This document shows, in pieces, positions 16,659-24,185 of a stretch of 44,845 nucleotides of DNA (positions within the stretch are counted from its first letter, which is position 1; each line of letters begins with the position of its first letter). Made by a program: the position numbers and the translations under genes. The stretch comes from CAYVLA01 sp964549615 [NCBI: uncultured Thermococci archaeon]. GTDB lineage: Archaea; CAYQAE01; CAYVLA01. The notes below the pieces were generated by a model. That model saw only the letters and a list, made by a program, of their open reading frames with translations, made no database searches and was not told the DNA's origin. The stretch is taken from the NCBI GenBank assembly GCA_964549615.1, contig CAZJVP010000003.1, forward strand, positions 1 to 44,845. The letters are read 5' to 3'.

Positions 16659-17088
16659 TGGCCGAGAAAAACGTGAACTTCAGATGGAGTTCTCCAAGCC
16701 AAGGATGGTTGCCCTGCGGGTGCTTTACTTCCTAGTCTCGATGGGCGTCCTCTACATGGCGAAGTTGGAGTTCGGCCTGTCGAACCTGACGTTCCTCGTC
16801 GCGGCAGCCGTCCTTCTGGGCGCCATCATCGCGTCGTACCCGCTTCAGCTGAGGTTGATTCGCAGCGTGGCATACCAGGAGAAGCAGTTGGGCCCCCAGA
16901 CCATGATAGGCCTCGAGGGACGGGCGCTGGAAGATCTCTCCCCGGTTGGCAGGATAAAGGTTCGTGGTGAGATCTGGAGGGCGGCTTCTCGATCAGGCAT
17001 GATCAGCAAGGGCGAGACCGTCGTCGTCGTCGAGGTTGACGGGCTGACATTGACCGTAGAAAGGCCGAACCAACGGCGGACAAGCTGA
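16651..17088 (+). CDS. NfeD-like membrane protein with C-terminal OB domain
   Basis: 145 residues. Two hydrophobic segments (VALRVLYFLVSMGVLYMAKL and the stretch from LTFLVAAAVLLGAIIASY) are followed by a soluble beta domain, IGLEGRALEDLSPVGRIKVRG, then ISKGETVVVVEVDGLTLTVER, typical of the NfeD C-terminal OB fold. NfeD proteins usually pair with stomatin-like proteins and affect membrane organisation. Here no stomatin is adjacent, and the ATG overlaps the stop of the large TPR gene (ATGAATGA), pointing to a TPR-NfeD unit instead. The serine-protease half seen in long NfeD proteins is absent. Confidence 0.82.
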   Translation: MNDGREKRELQMEFSKPRMVALRVLYFLVSMGVLYMAKLEFGLSNLTFLVAAAVLLGAIIASYPLQLRLIRSVAYQEKQLGPQTMIGLEGRALEDLSPVGRIKVRGEIWRAASRSGMISKGETVVVVEVDGLTLTVERPNQRRTS

Positions 17089-17321
17089 GGACGATTGCAT
17101 GGCGTACACATCCTTGTGATCGGCGCATGAGTTACCCTGTACGGCCGGCAGGATACCCGATTCCCGCCGCGTCCAAGGTCCCGTGGCGCGTCAGGAAGCT
17201 TGCATCGAGCTTCGTGCACGAGGATTCCGCGTTCGGATTCCGGATTTCGAAAACGATTTAAGGGCCCGCTTTGTACGGACGAAGGTAAGGACGGCCAGAC
17301 GTCCCCAGGCAGGTCAACTAA

Positions 17322-18218
17322 GTGAAGCTCAGTTCCTCCAAGTCCGGCCTTGCGGGCATCTTGGTGATCGCGCTGATCCTGTCGACCCTTCTCGTGCTAT
17401 CCCTACGCAGACAGGAGCTGGGCAGCCCGGTCTACCTTGCCCGGAACGACTATCCGGAGCTTTTCAAGCGAACGGAGGCCCGAGGCGAGCCCATGATCTT
17501 CAACTTCGGCGTCATCTGCAAAGAGCCCTTCAAGGAGCTCGAGATAAGGTTTAGCAACCTGTACATGACACAAGTTCCGGAGTTCAGCGACCCCAACTTC
17601 GTGCCGAACCAGAGCGATCCCCTCACGATAATGGAGGCCCGCAAGGATGTGCAGAACATAAAGAGGAACCTTGGTGACGTGCCCATCCCTTTCGACGTCA
17701 TAAACGTCTCGGCCAAGATAGGAAACCTCACACACTCTAAGACCTACAGGGGCGTGGTCTACGACTTCGCTAGGACCCTGGGCCTTTTCCTGGACAAGCG
17801 AGTCATACAGCAGATATTCGAGGTCTTTGCGATTCTAAAGTCCGATGATGGGGATATCCTTTACTTCGCGGGGGTCCCTGACTTCTTCTATAAACGCTCG
17901 ACGAACGTCAAGTACCTCTCGATACATCATAACCAGAATGAAACAGTCTACCAAGCCCTGACGGAGCTGCCGATCGAGGTCGTCCCGGTCAGCGAGGCAC
18001 CTCCCGCAGGCGAACTCATCTTCAGGGATACACGGAGGGACGACCAGATATTCATCCAGATGAACGTCGAGAGCAATCTCAACACGCTTCCCATGTGGAT
18101 CCAGCAGCCCGGCTTGATGGAGTATATGATCGAGTACGTCAGGGTCTACGCGAACGGGAGGCTTGAGGTCAGCGAACTTAACGTGATACCTTTCGAGAAG
18201 GGGGGCTGGAGAGGATGA
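17322..18218 (+). CDS. Membrane-anchored envelope protein of unknown function
   Basis: 298 residues from a GTG at 17322, with one N-terminal hydrophobic segment (LAGILVIALILSTLLVLSL) after a short basic start, so a signal anchor with the rest outside is likely. The body alternates predicted strands and loops (FNFGVICKEPFKELEIRF, IPFDVINVSAKIGNLTHSKT, DQIFIQMNVESNLNTLPM). No catalytic motif or named domain is recognised. A CGATTTAAGG TATA-like box at 17254-17263 lies 63 nt upstream. Its stop overlaps the ATG of the next gene by 4 nt, so the two are coupled. The 233-nt gap before it shows nothing else. Confidence 0.72.
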   Translation: MKLSSSKSGLAGILVIALILSTLLVLSLRRQELGSPVYLARNDYPELFKRTEARGEPMIFNFGVICKEPFKELEIRFSNLYMTQVPEFSDPNFVPNQSDPLTIMEARKDVQNIKRNLGDVPIPFDVINVSAKIGNLTHSKTYRGVVYDFARTLGLFLDKRVIQQIFEVFAILKSDDGDILYFAGVPDFFYKRSTNVKYLSIHHNQNETVYQALTELPIEVVPVSEAPPAGELIFRDTRRDDQIFIQMNVESNLNTLPMWIQQPGLMEYMIEYVRVYANGRLEVSELNVIPFEKGGWRG

Positions 18219-19213
18219 AGCCTTTGAATCCATTTCTGGGCGTGGTCGCGGTATTGGTCCTCACGCCGCTTGGGTTGTGCGTAGCCACCCCGCAGGGCGA
18301 ACCGTTGACACCCGTCATCATCATCTACTCCGGTTACACCCCAGACTGGGGGAGCCGCCTCGCCGAGATCATCGCGAGCGACCCGCGTTTCGACGCCGAG
18401 GTTCAGGTTGTGGGTGACCGCCTGACCCTTGAGACCCTTGTCAACTTCCCCCGCGTCCAGGCGGTGGTCCTCTGCCCGCTGACCCGCCCCCAGGCGGCGT
18501 TGGAGGACATATCGGAAATGATCATCGCCTACTTCCGGGACGGCGGGGCGGTGATTGGCATGGGCACGGCATGCACATCCCAGTATTGCCCCCGCCTAGG
18601 ACCCGAGGTTTTCTCGATCTCAGGCAACAGGTCCATCACCGCGAAGCTCATCGGGGGAAGGAGGGTGTTCACCTACTATCGGACTGAGGTGATCCCCGAA
18701 ATCAACGGAGACATTCCGGCCGAGAGCTTGCTGTTGGAGGGGTACCTGGCCTTTTACTCAAGCACAGCGGACGGCGTCTACGTGCCGATACAGGCAAATG
18801 GGACAAGGCACGTTCTCTACGAGGGCGAGAAGCACGTTCCGCTCGTGGTCGCCTTCGAACCCGAGCGTGGGGGGGCGTCCGTTGCTTTCCCGGGCTTGAG
18901 CGTTCAAGATACCCCGGGGAAGGAGAACTACTACGAATACCTGCTCGAGAGGCAGGAGTTCAGGCAGCTCTTCCTCAACAGCCTCAAGTGGGCGATAGAC
19001 AGGAGCCCGAGGTTCCAGAACCTGAAGGATACCGCCCCCTCGAGGCTTGAGGCCGAGTCTAGAAGGCGGGCTGATCTGGCAGCTGAGGCGGATCGATTGC
19101 AGAGAAAGATCGAGCGCCGCAGGATAGTACGACTTGCCGTACTTTGGGCAATCGGCCTTGCGTTCTGCGCAGCAGTGGCAATCAAGTTGGTGATCGTTCG
19201 GGATCAGACCTAG
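18215..19213 (+). CDS. Secreted GATase-like (ThuA-like) protein with C-terminal coiled coil and anchor
   Basis: 332 residues: signal peptide (FLGVVAVLVLTPLGLCVA), then an alpha/beta domain starting PVIIIYSGYTPDWGSRLAEI. It includes AVVLCPLTRPQAALEDISEM, IIAYFRDGGAVIGMGTAC (elbow-like position as in glutamine amidotransferase-type folds) and NSLKWAIDRSP, a typical closing helix of ThuA/GATase1-like domains. A charged coiled coil (RLEAESRRRADLAAEADRLQ) leads to a final membrane helix (LAVLWAIGLAFCAAVAIKLV). The ATG sits in ATGA with the previous stop. No complete Cys-His-Glu triad can be identified by eye, so it may bind rather than cut. It resembles in plan, not closely in sequence, the two proteins at 22880-24115 and 43531-44760. 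Confidence 0.7.
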   Translation: MKPLNPFLGVVAVLVLTPLGLCVATPQGEPLTPVIIIYSGYTPDWGSRLAEIIASDPRFDAEVQVVGDRLTLETLVNFPRVQAVVLCPLTRPQAALEDISEMIIAYFRDGGAVIGMGTACTSQYCPRLGPEVFSISGNRSITAKLIGGRRVFTYYRTEVIPEINGDIPAESLLLEGYLAFYSSTADGVYVPIQANGTRHVLYEGEKHVPLVVAFEPERGGASVAFPGLSVQDTPGKENYYEYLLERQEFRQLFLNSLKWAIDRSPRFQNLKDTAPSRLEAESRRRADLAAEADRLQRKIERRRIVRLAVLWAIGLAFCAAVAIKLVIVRDQT

Positions 19214-19247
19214 GACGTTGTGTGATCGACGATGGGAGTCGAGACCG

Positions 19248-19949
19248 ATGAAAGTCCTGGCGGTTGGGGCGCACCCCGATGACCTCGAGATCCTTTGCGG
19301 AGGCACCCTAGCGCGCTTTTCCCGCGAGGGTCACAGCGTTACCATGGCATACTCATGCAGGGGGGACAAGGGGCACTTCGAGATACCTCCCGACGAACTT
19401 GCGAGGATCAGGGCAAGAGAAGCACGCAATTCTGCCTCCATCATCGGCGCGGAATCGATTGGACTGGGGATCGATGACTTGGAGCTGAGGGTCGAGAGGC
19501 GCTACCTGATGCGTTTCGTCGACCTCATCAGAAGGGTCGAGCCCGACATCATCATCACCCATCACCCCGACGATTACATGCCCGACCACACCATCACCTC
19601 TAGGCTAGTTTTCGACGCCAGCTTCATTGCCACATTGCCGCACACCAAGACCCGGTACCCCGCTTCGCGGAAGATAACGCCCATCTACCACATGGATACG
19701 CTTGCGGGAGTCAGGTTCGAGCCCTGCGAATACGTGGACATCACGGAAACGCTGGAAACCAAGCTCCAAATGCTCCAGAAGCACTCAAGCCAGATCGAGT
19801 GGCTTTCGAAGCACGACGGGATTGACATAGTCGAGTTCGTGAAGGTCGTTGCGCGCTTCCGGGGTCTACAGGCCGGCACCAAATACGCTGAGGGCTTCTG
19901 CGCTGCCCACGCATGGGGGAGGAACGTCGCGAAGAGGTACCTCCCCTAG
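19248..19949 (+). CDS. PIG-L/LmbE-family N-acetylsugar deacetylase
   Basis: Zn-dependent deacetylase acting on N-acetylglucosamine-type groups. The zinc motif AHPDDLEILCGG lies at residues 8-19, and a second acid/His element is in IIITHHPDDYMPDHTITSRL. The start MKVLAVGAHPDD is classic, so ATG 19248 with GGGAG 9 nt upstream is chosen over a frame starting at 19218. 233 residues, normal length. The predicted location is cytoplasm. It follows the envelope pair by 34 nt and precedes an aldolase, consistent with trimming an N-acetylated (amino)sugar, though the substrate is inferred only. Confidence 0.9.
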   Translation: MKVLAVGAHPDDLEILCGGTLARFSREGHSVTMAYSCRGDKGHFEIPPDELARIRAREARNSASIIGAESIGLGIDDLELRVERRYLMRFVDLIRRVEPDIIITHHPDDYMPDHTITSRLVFDASFIATLPHTKTRYPASRKITPIYHMDTLAGVRFEPCEYVDITETLETKLQMLQKHSSQIEWLSKHDGIDIVEFVKVVARFRGLQAGTKYAEGFCAAHAWGRNVAKRYLP

Positions 19950-20080
19950 CACCGGCTAGATGCGTGCTTAGCGAAAGGCGAGCGATCCCGATCCTATCCA
20001 TATGCGGTCGTCCGCGGGGAGCATTTTTCAAAGCAATGGGGAACCGCTTCTGGGTGCCGTCTGTGCTAACGAGGAAGACG

Positions 20081-20980
20081 ATGGGCGGGGTGTATGCGCT
20101 TCCTCCGACCCCCTTCGATGCGAGTGGGAGGTTTGATGAGGAACTCATGAGGGCGAACGTCCAGAGGCTGTGCGAGGCAGGCGTGGATGCCATCGTCACG
20201 ACCGGGAGCGTTGGGGAGTTCCACACGATAAGGTGGGAGGACCATAAGAAGCTAATCGAGGTTCTCGTGGACGCCGTGACGGGCAAGACCAAGGCAATCC
20301 CAGGTTGCTCCGGCGTCAACACTGAAGAGGCGATCATGAAGGTGAAGTACGCCCAGGACTGCGGGGCCGACGCCGTGATGAACGTTAGCCCCTACTACGT
20401 CAACCTGACGGAGAACGAACTTTGCGGTTACTGGCGGGACCTCGCCGACGCCTGTCCCGACATCGGGCTCATAGTGTACAACAATCCCCACACCGCACAG
20501 CTCCACACCGTGGAGACCTTCAAGGAGCTTGCCAAGATCCCCTCCATGTGCGGCAGCAAGGAGATCACGACGATCAAGCTCCAGCTAGAGATAATGCGGC
20601 ACACCGACCTGACGCCCATGACGGCGACCGAGCTGGATTACTATGTCCCGACCATGAAGCTGGGCGCCAAAGGCATATTCTCCATGTCAGCTTCGATGTT
20701 TCCGCGCTTCATCGTTAGCATCTACAAAGCGTGCAAAGAGGGCAAGTGGGAAGAAGCCATGAGGATGCAGCACAAGCTGAGGGACGTCTGGGACTTTCTG
20801 GACGGCCTCGCATTTGGCAAGCCGTACGGCCCCATACCCAGGTTCAAGTGCTACGTCAACGCGTTCGGCGTTCTGAACTGCGGGATCCCGAGAAAGCCCT
20901 TCATCCCGGTCCCCCAGGACATCCAGGCCAAGTACCGCGAAGAGTTGAAAGCCAAGTTCCCAGAACTCTTTGAGGCCTAG
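20081..20980 (+). CDS. DapA-family aldolase (DHDPS / 2-keto-3-deoxy sugar acid aldolase-like)
   Basis: TIM-barrel Schiff-base aldolase. Features: GGVYALPPTPFDASGRFDEE, TTGSVGEFHTI (pyruvate carboxylate loop), DAVMNVSPYYVNLTENE (catalytic Tyr), and MCGSKEITTIKL in which the Lys forms the Schiff base with pyruvate. 299 residues from ATG 20081, which has GAGG 6 nt upstream; ATG 20036 is possible but adds an untypical leader. A dapA role would fit lysA in the window. However, the gene is far from lysA and sits after an amino-sugar-type deacetylase, so a sugar-acid aldolase is equally or more likely. Odd: the usual GTTGE is TTGSVGE. Confidence 0.85.
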   Translation: MGGVYALPPTPFDASGRFDEELMRANVQRLCEAGVDAIVTTGSVGEFHTIRWEDHKKLIEVLVDAVTGKTKAIPGCSGVNTEEAIMKVKYAQDCGADAVMNVSPYYVNLTENELCGYWRDLADACPDIGLIVYNNPHTAQLHTVETFKELAKIPSMCGSKEITTIKLQLEIMRHTDLTPMTATELDYYVPTMKLGAKGIFSMSASMFPRFIVSIYKACKEGKWEEAMRMQHKLRDVWDFLDGLAFGKPYGPIPRFKCYVNAFGVLNCGIPRKPFIPVPQDIQAKYREELKAKFPELFEA

Positions 20981-20995
20981 GCGCAGGTCCCTACT

Positions 20996-21676
20996 TTGAT
21001 CCAAAAAAGGAATCCCTTGAATCAGGCACGGGCAGGCATCTCAGCGCCCGCGGGGCTTGACGGAACCTCCCTAGGACGCTTCTCGCTCACTCTTCGCAAC
21101 CTAAGGCGTGGCAGGTCACGCGGGGAGGTTCGCTTCGACCTTTACCTGAAAGGCGCCGGGCGCCTATACGAGCCCCCCGTCATATCGGCACTTCACTTCG
21201 CCGGCATGGGCAGATGGTACCGTCCCTGGATCGAGGTTGCGTACGAGAACCGGCTCTCCTCAAAGGAGGCAAGCGTCGATCTTGAAGGGACGCCTGAGGA
21301 GGAAGAGCTCTTCAAAGTGCTCTGCGGGCTGTTGGTCCCCGGCGCGCATATCATGGTGAAATACCACAACCACCCGATCACGGCAGCGGCGCTGCTCTTC
21401 GGCATCCCACCTCCCGCAACGCCAATCGGCTACCTGCTCTACGTTGGGGGATGCCGCTGGTACAAGGACTGGTACTTCGCGGAGGGATTCAAGGAGGGAG
21501 AGGAGAAACTCCAGGCGACGATGCCCCTCGACTCCGAGCGGAGGCAGGCGAGGACAATCGAGATAAGGCGAGAGCTCCAGGCCTACTTGCACAGCCAGCC
21601 TGATCCCTCAAAGGCGCAGATGGAGGAGATCTGCAGGGGCCTAGCTCGGAAGATACTGCAGATGCGGGAAAACTGA
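20996..21676 (+). CDS. DUF1122 family protein
   Basis: Archaeal conserved protein of unknown function. It matches the family by LYEPPVISALHFAGMGRWYRPWIEV, the acidic DLEGTPEEEELFKV, LLVPGAHIMVKYHNHP, and the aromatic GYLLYVGGCRWYKDWYFAEGFKEG block followed by KLQATMPL. (These motifs are spread over residues 55-185.) 226 residues from TTG 20996, which has AGGT 7 nt upstream; TTG 21017 is an alternative. It is 15 nt from the aldolase gene and likely in the same transcript. The 3' end is inside a 14-bp tandem duplication. No catalytic role can be assigned. Confidence 0.8.
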   Translation: MIQKRNPLNQARAGISAPAGLDGTSLGRFSLTLRNLRRGRSRGEVRFDLYLKGAGRLYEPPVISALHFAGMGRWYRPWIEVAYENRLSSKEASVDLEGTPEEEELFKVLCGLLVPGAHIMVKYHNHPITAAALLFGIPPPATPIGYLLYVGGCRWYKDWYFAEGFKEGEEKLQATMPLDSERRQARTIEIRRELQAYLHSQPDPSKAQMEEICRGLARKILQMREN

Positions 21677-21694
21677 TGCGGGAAAACTGATGCG
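21662..21694. repeat. 14-bp tandem duplication at the DUF1122 stop
   Basis: ATGCGGGAAAACTG occurs at 21662-21675 and 21676-21689 and is followed by ATGCG. The first copy carries the last codons and stop of DUF1122. Confidence 0.85.
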
Positions 21695-21814
21695 AAAAGC
21701 GGGTTGGCTTGCTTGGCTATCCTTCGACATCCGGTTCGGAAGGCCCAACCTCTGCCCGATTGGCAAGGAGGCCGGGTCTCAAGCCTTCGCGCCACCCATC
21801 AGGGTAGGTAAGAC

Positions 21815-22807
21815 CTACTCGTACGGAACCTTCTCCATCTGACCGCTCTTCCAGGATTTCTCTGCGGTCTCCATCACCGCTATGACCCGTCGTCCCTCCT
21901 CGGGCTTGACGGCCAGCTCCTTGCCCTTGTTGAGATGCTCGGAGATGTTCCTGTAATAAGCATCCCAGTCGGACTCCCTGTATCTCACCTGCATCTCGGC
22001 AGGGATGTCCCTGATGAAGGTTCCAACCTTGAACGACTTCTCGGGTCCGTCAACGATGGCACCCTTGGTGCCAAGGATCCTCCAACGCGGCTTGCCGATG
22101 CGCGCTATCTGAGAGATCTGAAAGTCCGCCACTGCGCCAGATTTGAAACGAATTATGGCCCGGGCATCGTCTTCGTTCGTCACGTCCTTCCATACGAGCT
22201 TCTGGGAGAACCCGACTACCCCCTCCATGCGGTCCGGCACGAGGTTGAGGATCCAGTCTATGAAGTGCGCTCCCCAGTCGTACATCAGCCCGCCGGATAT
22301 GCTTTTGTCAGATCGCCACCAGTACCCGGGATGGCCGTACCCTCCAGCGAAGGCCTCTATCTGGTAGACCTTTCCGATCAGCCCCTTGTCGATGATGTCC
22401 TTGAGGGTCATGAAGTCGCCGTCCCAGCGCCGGTTGTGAAACACGGACAGCATGACGCGCGACCTGCGCGCAGCCTCGATCATCTGGGTAGCTTCCTCGA
22501 CGGTTATGCACATCGGCTTCTCCACGATGACGTGTTTGCCGGCCTCAAGACACTTGATCGCCAAAGGGGCGTGCGTGTTGTGAGGGGTCACGATGGTCAC
22601 GAGGTCGAAATCCTCCTCGATGAGGTCCTCGACTCGATTGAACGTCTGTATGCCAGGAAAATCCTGCTGGGCTGCTTGCGTCCTTTTCTCGTCGATGTCG
22701 CAGACCCCGAAAAGCTCCAGCCCCTTGGTTTTCTGGAACCACGTGGCATGCGCCTTGCCCATGTTGAACGCCGCACCATAGCCGATCACGGCACACCGTA
22801 TCGTCAT
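21815..22807 (-). CDS. Gfo/Idh/MocA-family NAD(P)-dependent oxidoreductase
   Basis: Rossmann dehydrogenase of sugars or cyclitols. The dinucleotide site is AVIGYGAAFNMGKAHA, the family signature is VIVEKPMCITVEEATQM (EKP at about residue 95), and the C-terminal dimer/substrate domain contains GGLMYDWGAHFIDWIL with the conserved D and H. 330 residues from ATG 22807, which has GGAG 8 nt upstream and a TTTAAG TATA at about 22850; a GTG two codons earlier is less well spaced. The Rossmann motif GYGAAFNMG is looser than GxGxxG. It could oxidise a sugar, inositol or keto-glycoside; the substrate is not readable. Its gene is followed upstream by the GATase-like membrane gene in the same direction, about 70 nt away. 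Confidence 0.9.
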   Translation of the reverse strand: MTIRCAVIGYGAAFNMGKAHATWFQKTKGLELFGVCDIDEKRTQAAQQDFPGIQTFNRVEDLIEEDFDLVTIVTPHNTHAPLAIKCLEAGKHVIVEKPMCITVEEATQMIEAARRSRVMLSVFHNRRWDGDFMTLKDIIDKGLIGKVYQIEAFAGGYGHPGYWWRSDKSISGGLMYDWGAHFIDWILNLVPDRMEGVVGFSQKLVWKDVTNEDDARAIIRFKSGAVADFQISQIARIGKPRWRILGTKGAIVDGPEKSFKVGTFIRDIPAEMQVRYRESDWDAYYRNISEHLNKGKELAVKPEEGRRVIAVMETAEKSWKSGQMEKVPYE

Positions 22808-22879
22808 GCTCACATCTCCGGGCCGCGGAGAAGCGCTTTGCGCTCCCTCTTAAATGTCCTCGGAGCCGGGGCGCTGGCA

Positions 22880-24115
22880 CTACGCCGGCAAGAGCTTCGT
22901 TTCGCCGACCTCCCTGTACAGCCTGCGACGAACCATGATCGTCCACAGGACGAAACCACAAACCATGCCGGTGGAAGCCACTACCAGCCATTCGGTGAGA
23001 TACACCCAGAGAAGAGCCTCGTCCCTGAGCTCGTACGCCCTCTTGAAGGCGGAATCCAGCATCCTCAGCGCCCTCATCTCCCCTTCGATGCATTTGTCGA
23101 TTTCGCCGTCCAAGTAGAAACGGTCTGCCTGGGATCTTGCCTGTTGCGCTTCTGCCAGCATCCTCTCAACAGGAACCACGTTCGCGCCAAACTTTGAGAC
23201 GAAGTCTAGGGTGCCCTCGAGGGTCTGGCGCTGGTTTCGGTAGTTTTCCATCAGGCGGCGAGCCTCGTAGGTCGCTAATGGATCCTCAGGTATCCTACCG
23301 CCGGTAACGTAGATGGCCAGGTTCAGGGCGTAGTTGCCATAGTGGGGCCACCTGAGGAAGTTCGTTCCCCCCGCTGGAGTCCAGTCGGCCGTCATTGCGT
23401 ACGAGGAGCCATTGCCAACGTCCCAGAAGCACAGCAGCGGGTACTGCAAGGGCTTGAAGAGCACGGAGTAGAATGCGAGCGGAGCGACGCCTTCCCTCAA
23501 CGCAACGATGTTGCACCCAAAGAAGATGCCCATCGGGCCGAGCTCATCGAAGGGAAGGGACTTCACGAAGACGTTTTCGGGCTGAGAGATCTCCATCCGA
23601 CCCTCTCGACTTTCCCATTTCTCGGGCAAGCATATCACCGGCAGCACATCCGCCACCGCCGTGTCACCCCAGGACCCGGGATAGTTCGGGACGGCGCCGA
23701 ACGTTTCCAGCCCGCCGATCATGACCAGTCCAAGCCCGCTACGGACGACCGCGTCGCGGAACCAGTTGAAGTACTCGGCTCTGAAGGATTGTACGTTCGC
23801 ATCGCTCACGATGATCATGTCGAACCCGGAGCGCAGCTCGGCCTCCGTTCGGGGCATATATGCCCGCATGTGCCTTCGTATCACCTCCGTGGAGTCGTGG
23901 AAGCCCGACGCCCTTATGGGCAGAATCGTGGTGAGTGGATCATTCGCGTACACGGGGTATGGGCTCGGGCCGGCAAACGCATCACCGAAGTAGAGTATCC
24001 GGATCCGGCCGGTTGACGGATCTCTCCGGTTTTCCCTGCACGATGCGGCATCGAAGGACAACCCTCCAAGGACGCCGACGACCAACGGCACGACGAGGGT
24101 GGATTTGGACAGCAA
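22880..24115 (-). CDS. Membrane-anchored GATase/ThuA-like protein, copy A
   Basis: Secreted alpha/beta protein with a C-terminal anchor. A signal-like segment (STLVVPLVVGVLGGLSF) is followed by a GATase-like domain: RIRILYFGDAFAG, HMRAYMPRTEAELRSGFDMI, then GLGLVMIGGLETFG, and TADWTPAGGTNFLRWPHYGN near residue 260. A helical linker (residues about 290-375) carries VSKFGANVVPVERML. The membrane part is EALLWVYLTEWLVVASTGMV plus a basic RRRLYREV tail. Length and every block match the 43531-44760 protein, so they are paralogues. The start is uncertain: TTG 24115 fits the TATA at 24140-24149 (leaderless), TTG 24127 is the next candidate. The external domain could bind or modify a glycan. No catalytic triad identified. 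Confidence 0.8.
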   Translation of the reverse strand: MLSKSTLVVPLVVGVLGGLSFDAASCRENRRDPSTGRIRILYFGDAFAGPSPYPVYANDPLTTILPIRASGFHDSTEVIRRHMRAYMPRTEAELRSGFDMIIVSDANVQSFRAEYFNWFRDAVVRSGLGLVMIGGLETFGAVPNYPGSWGDTAVADVLPVICLPEKWESREGRMEISQPENVFVKSLPFDELGPMGIFFGCNIVALREGVAPLAFYSVLFKPLQYPLLCFWDVGNGSSYAMTADWTPAGGTNFLRWPHYGNYALNLAIYVTGGRIPEDPLATYEARRLMENYRNQRQTLEGTLDFVSKFGANVVPVERMLAEAQQARSQADRFYLDGEIDKCIEGEMRALRMLDSAFKRAYELRDEALLWVYLTEWLVVASTGMVCGFVLWTIMVRRRLYREVGETKLLPA

Positions 24116-24139
24116 TCCAGCCCGCAACTCTGCGTGTGT

Positions 24140-24149
24140 GATTTAAATC
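24140..24149. promoter_or_regulatory. Shared palindromic TATA (GATTTAAATC)
   Basis: A perfect 10-bp palindrome between the GATase-like gene (minus; TTG 24115 about 29 nt away) and the nitrilase gene (plus; ATG 24186 about 42 nt away). It can drive both divergent genes. Confidence 0.6.
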
Positions 24150-24185
24150 CTTCGCGGTCCCCGTGACGCGCTGCGTGGTGTCGGC

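Noticed and set aside
21935-23197. 420-codon plus-strand frame across the Gfo/Idh and GATase-like genes
   Set aside because: It crosses two supported genes on the other strand and the promoter between them; composition is Val/Asp/His-rich shadow type.
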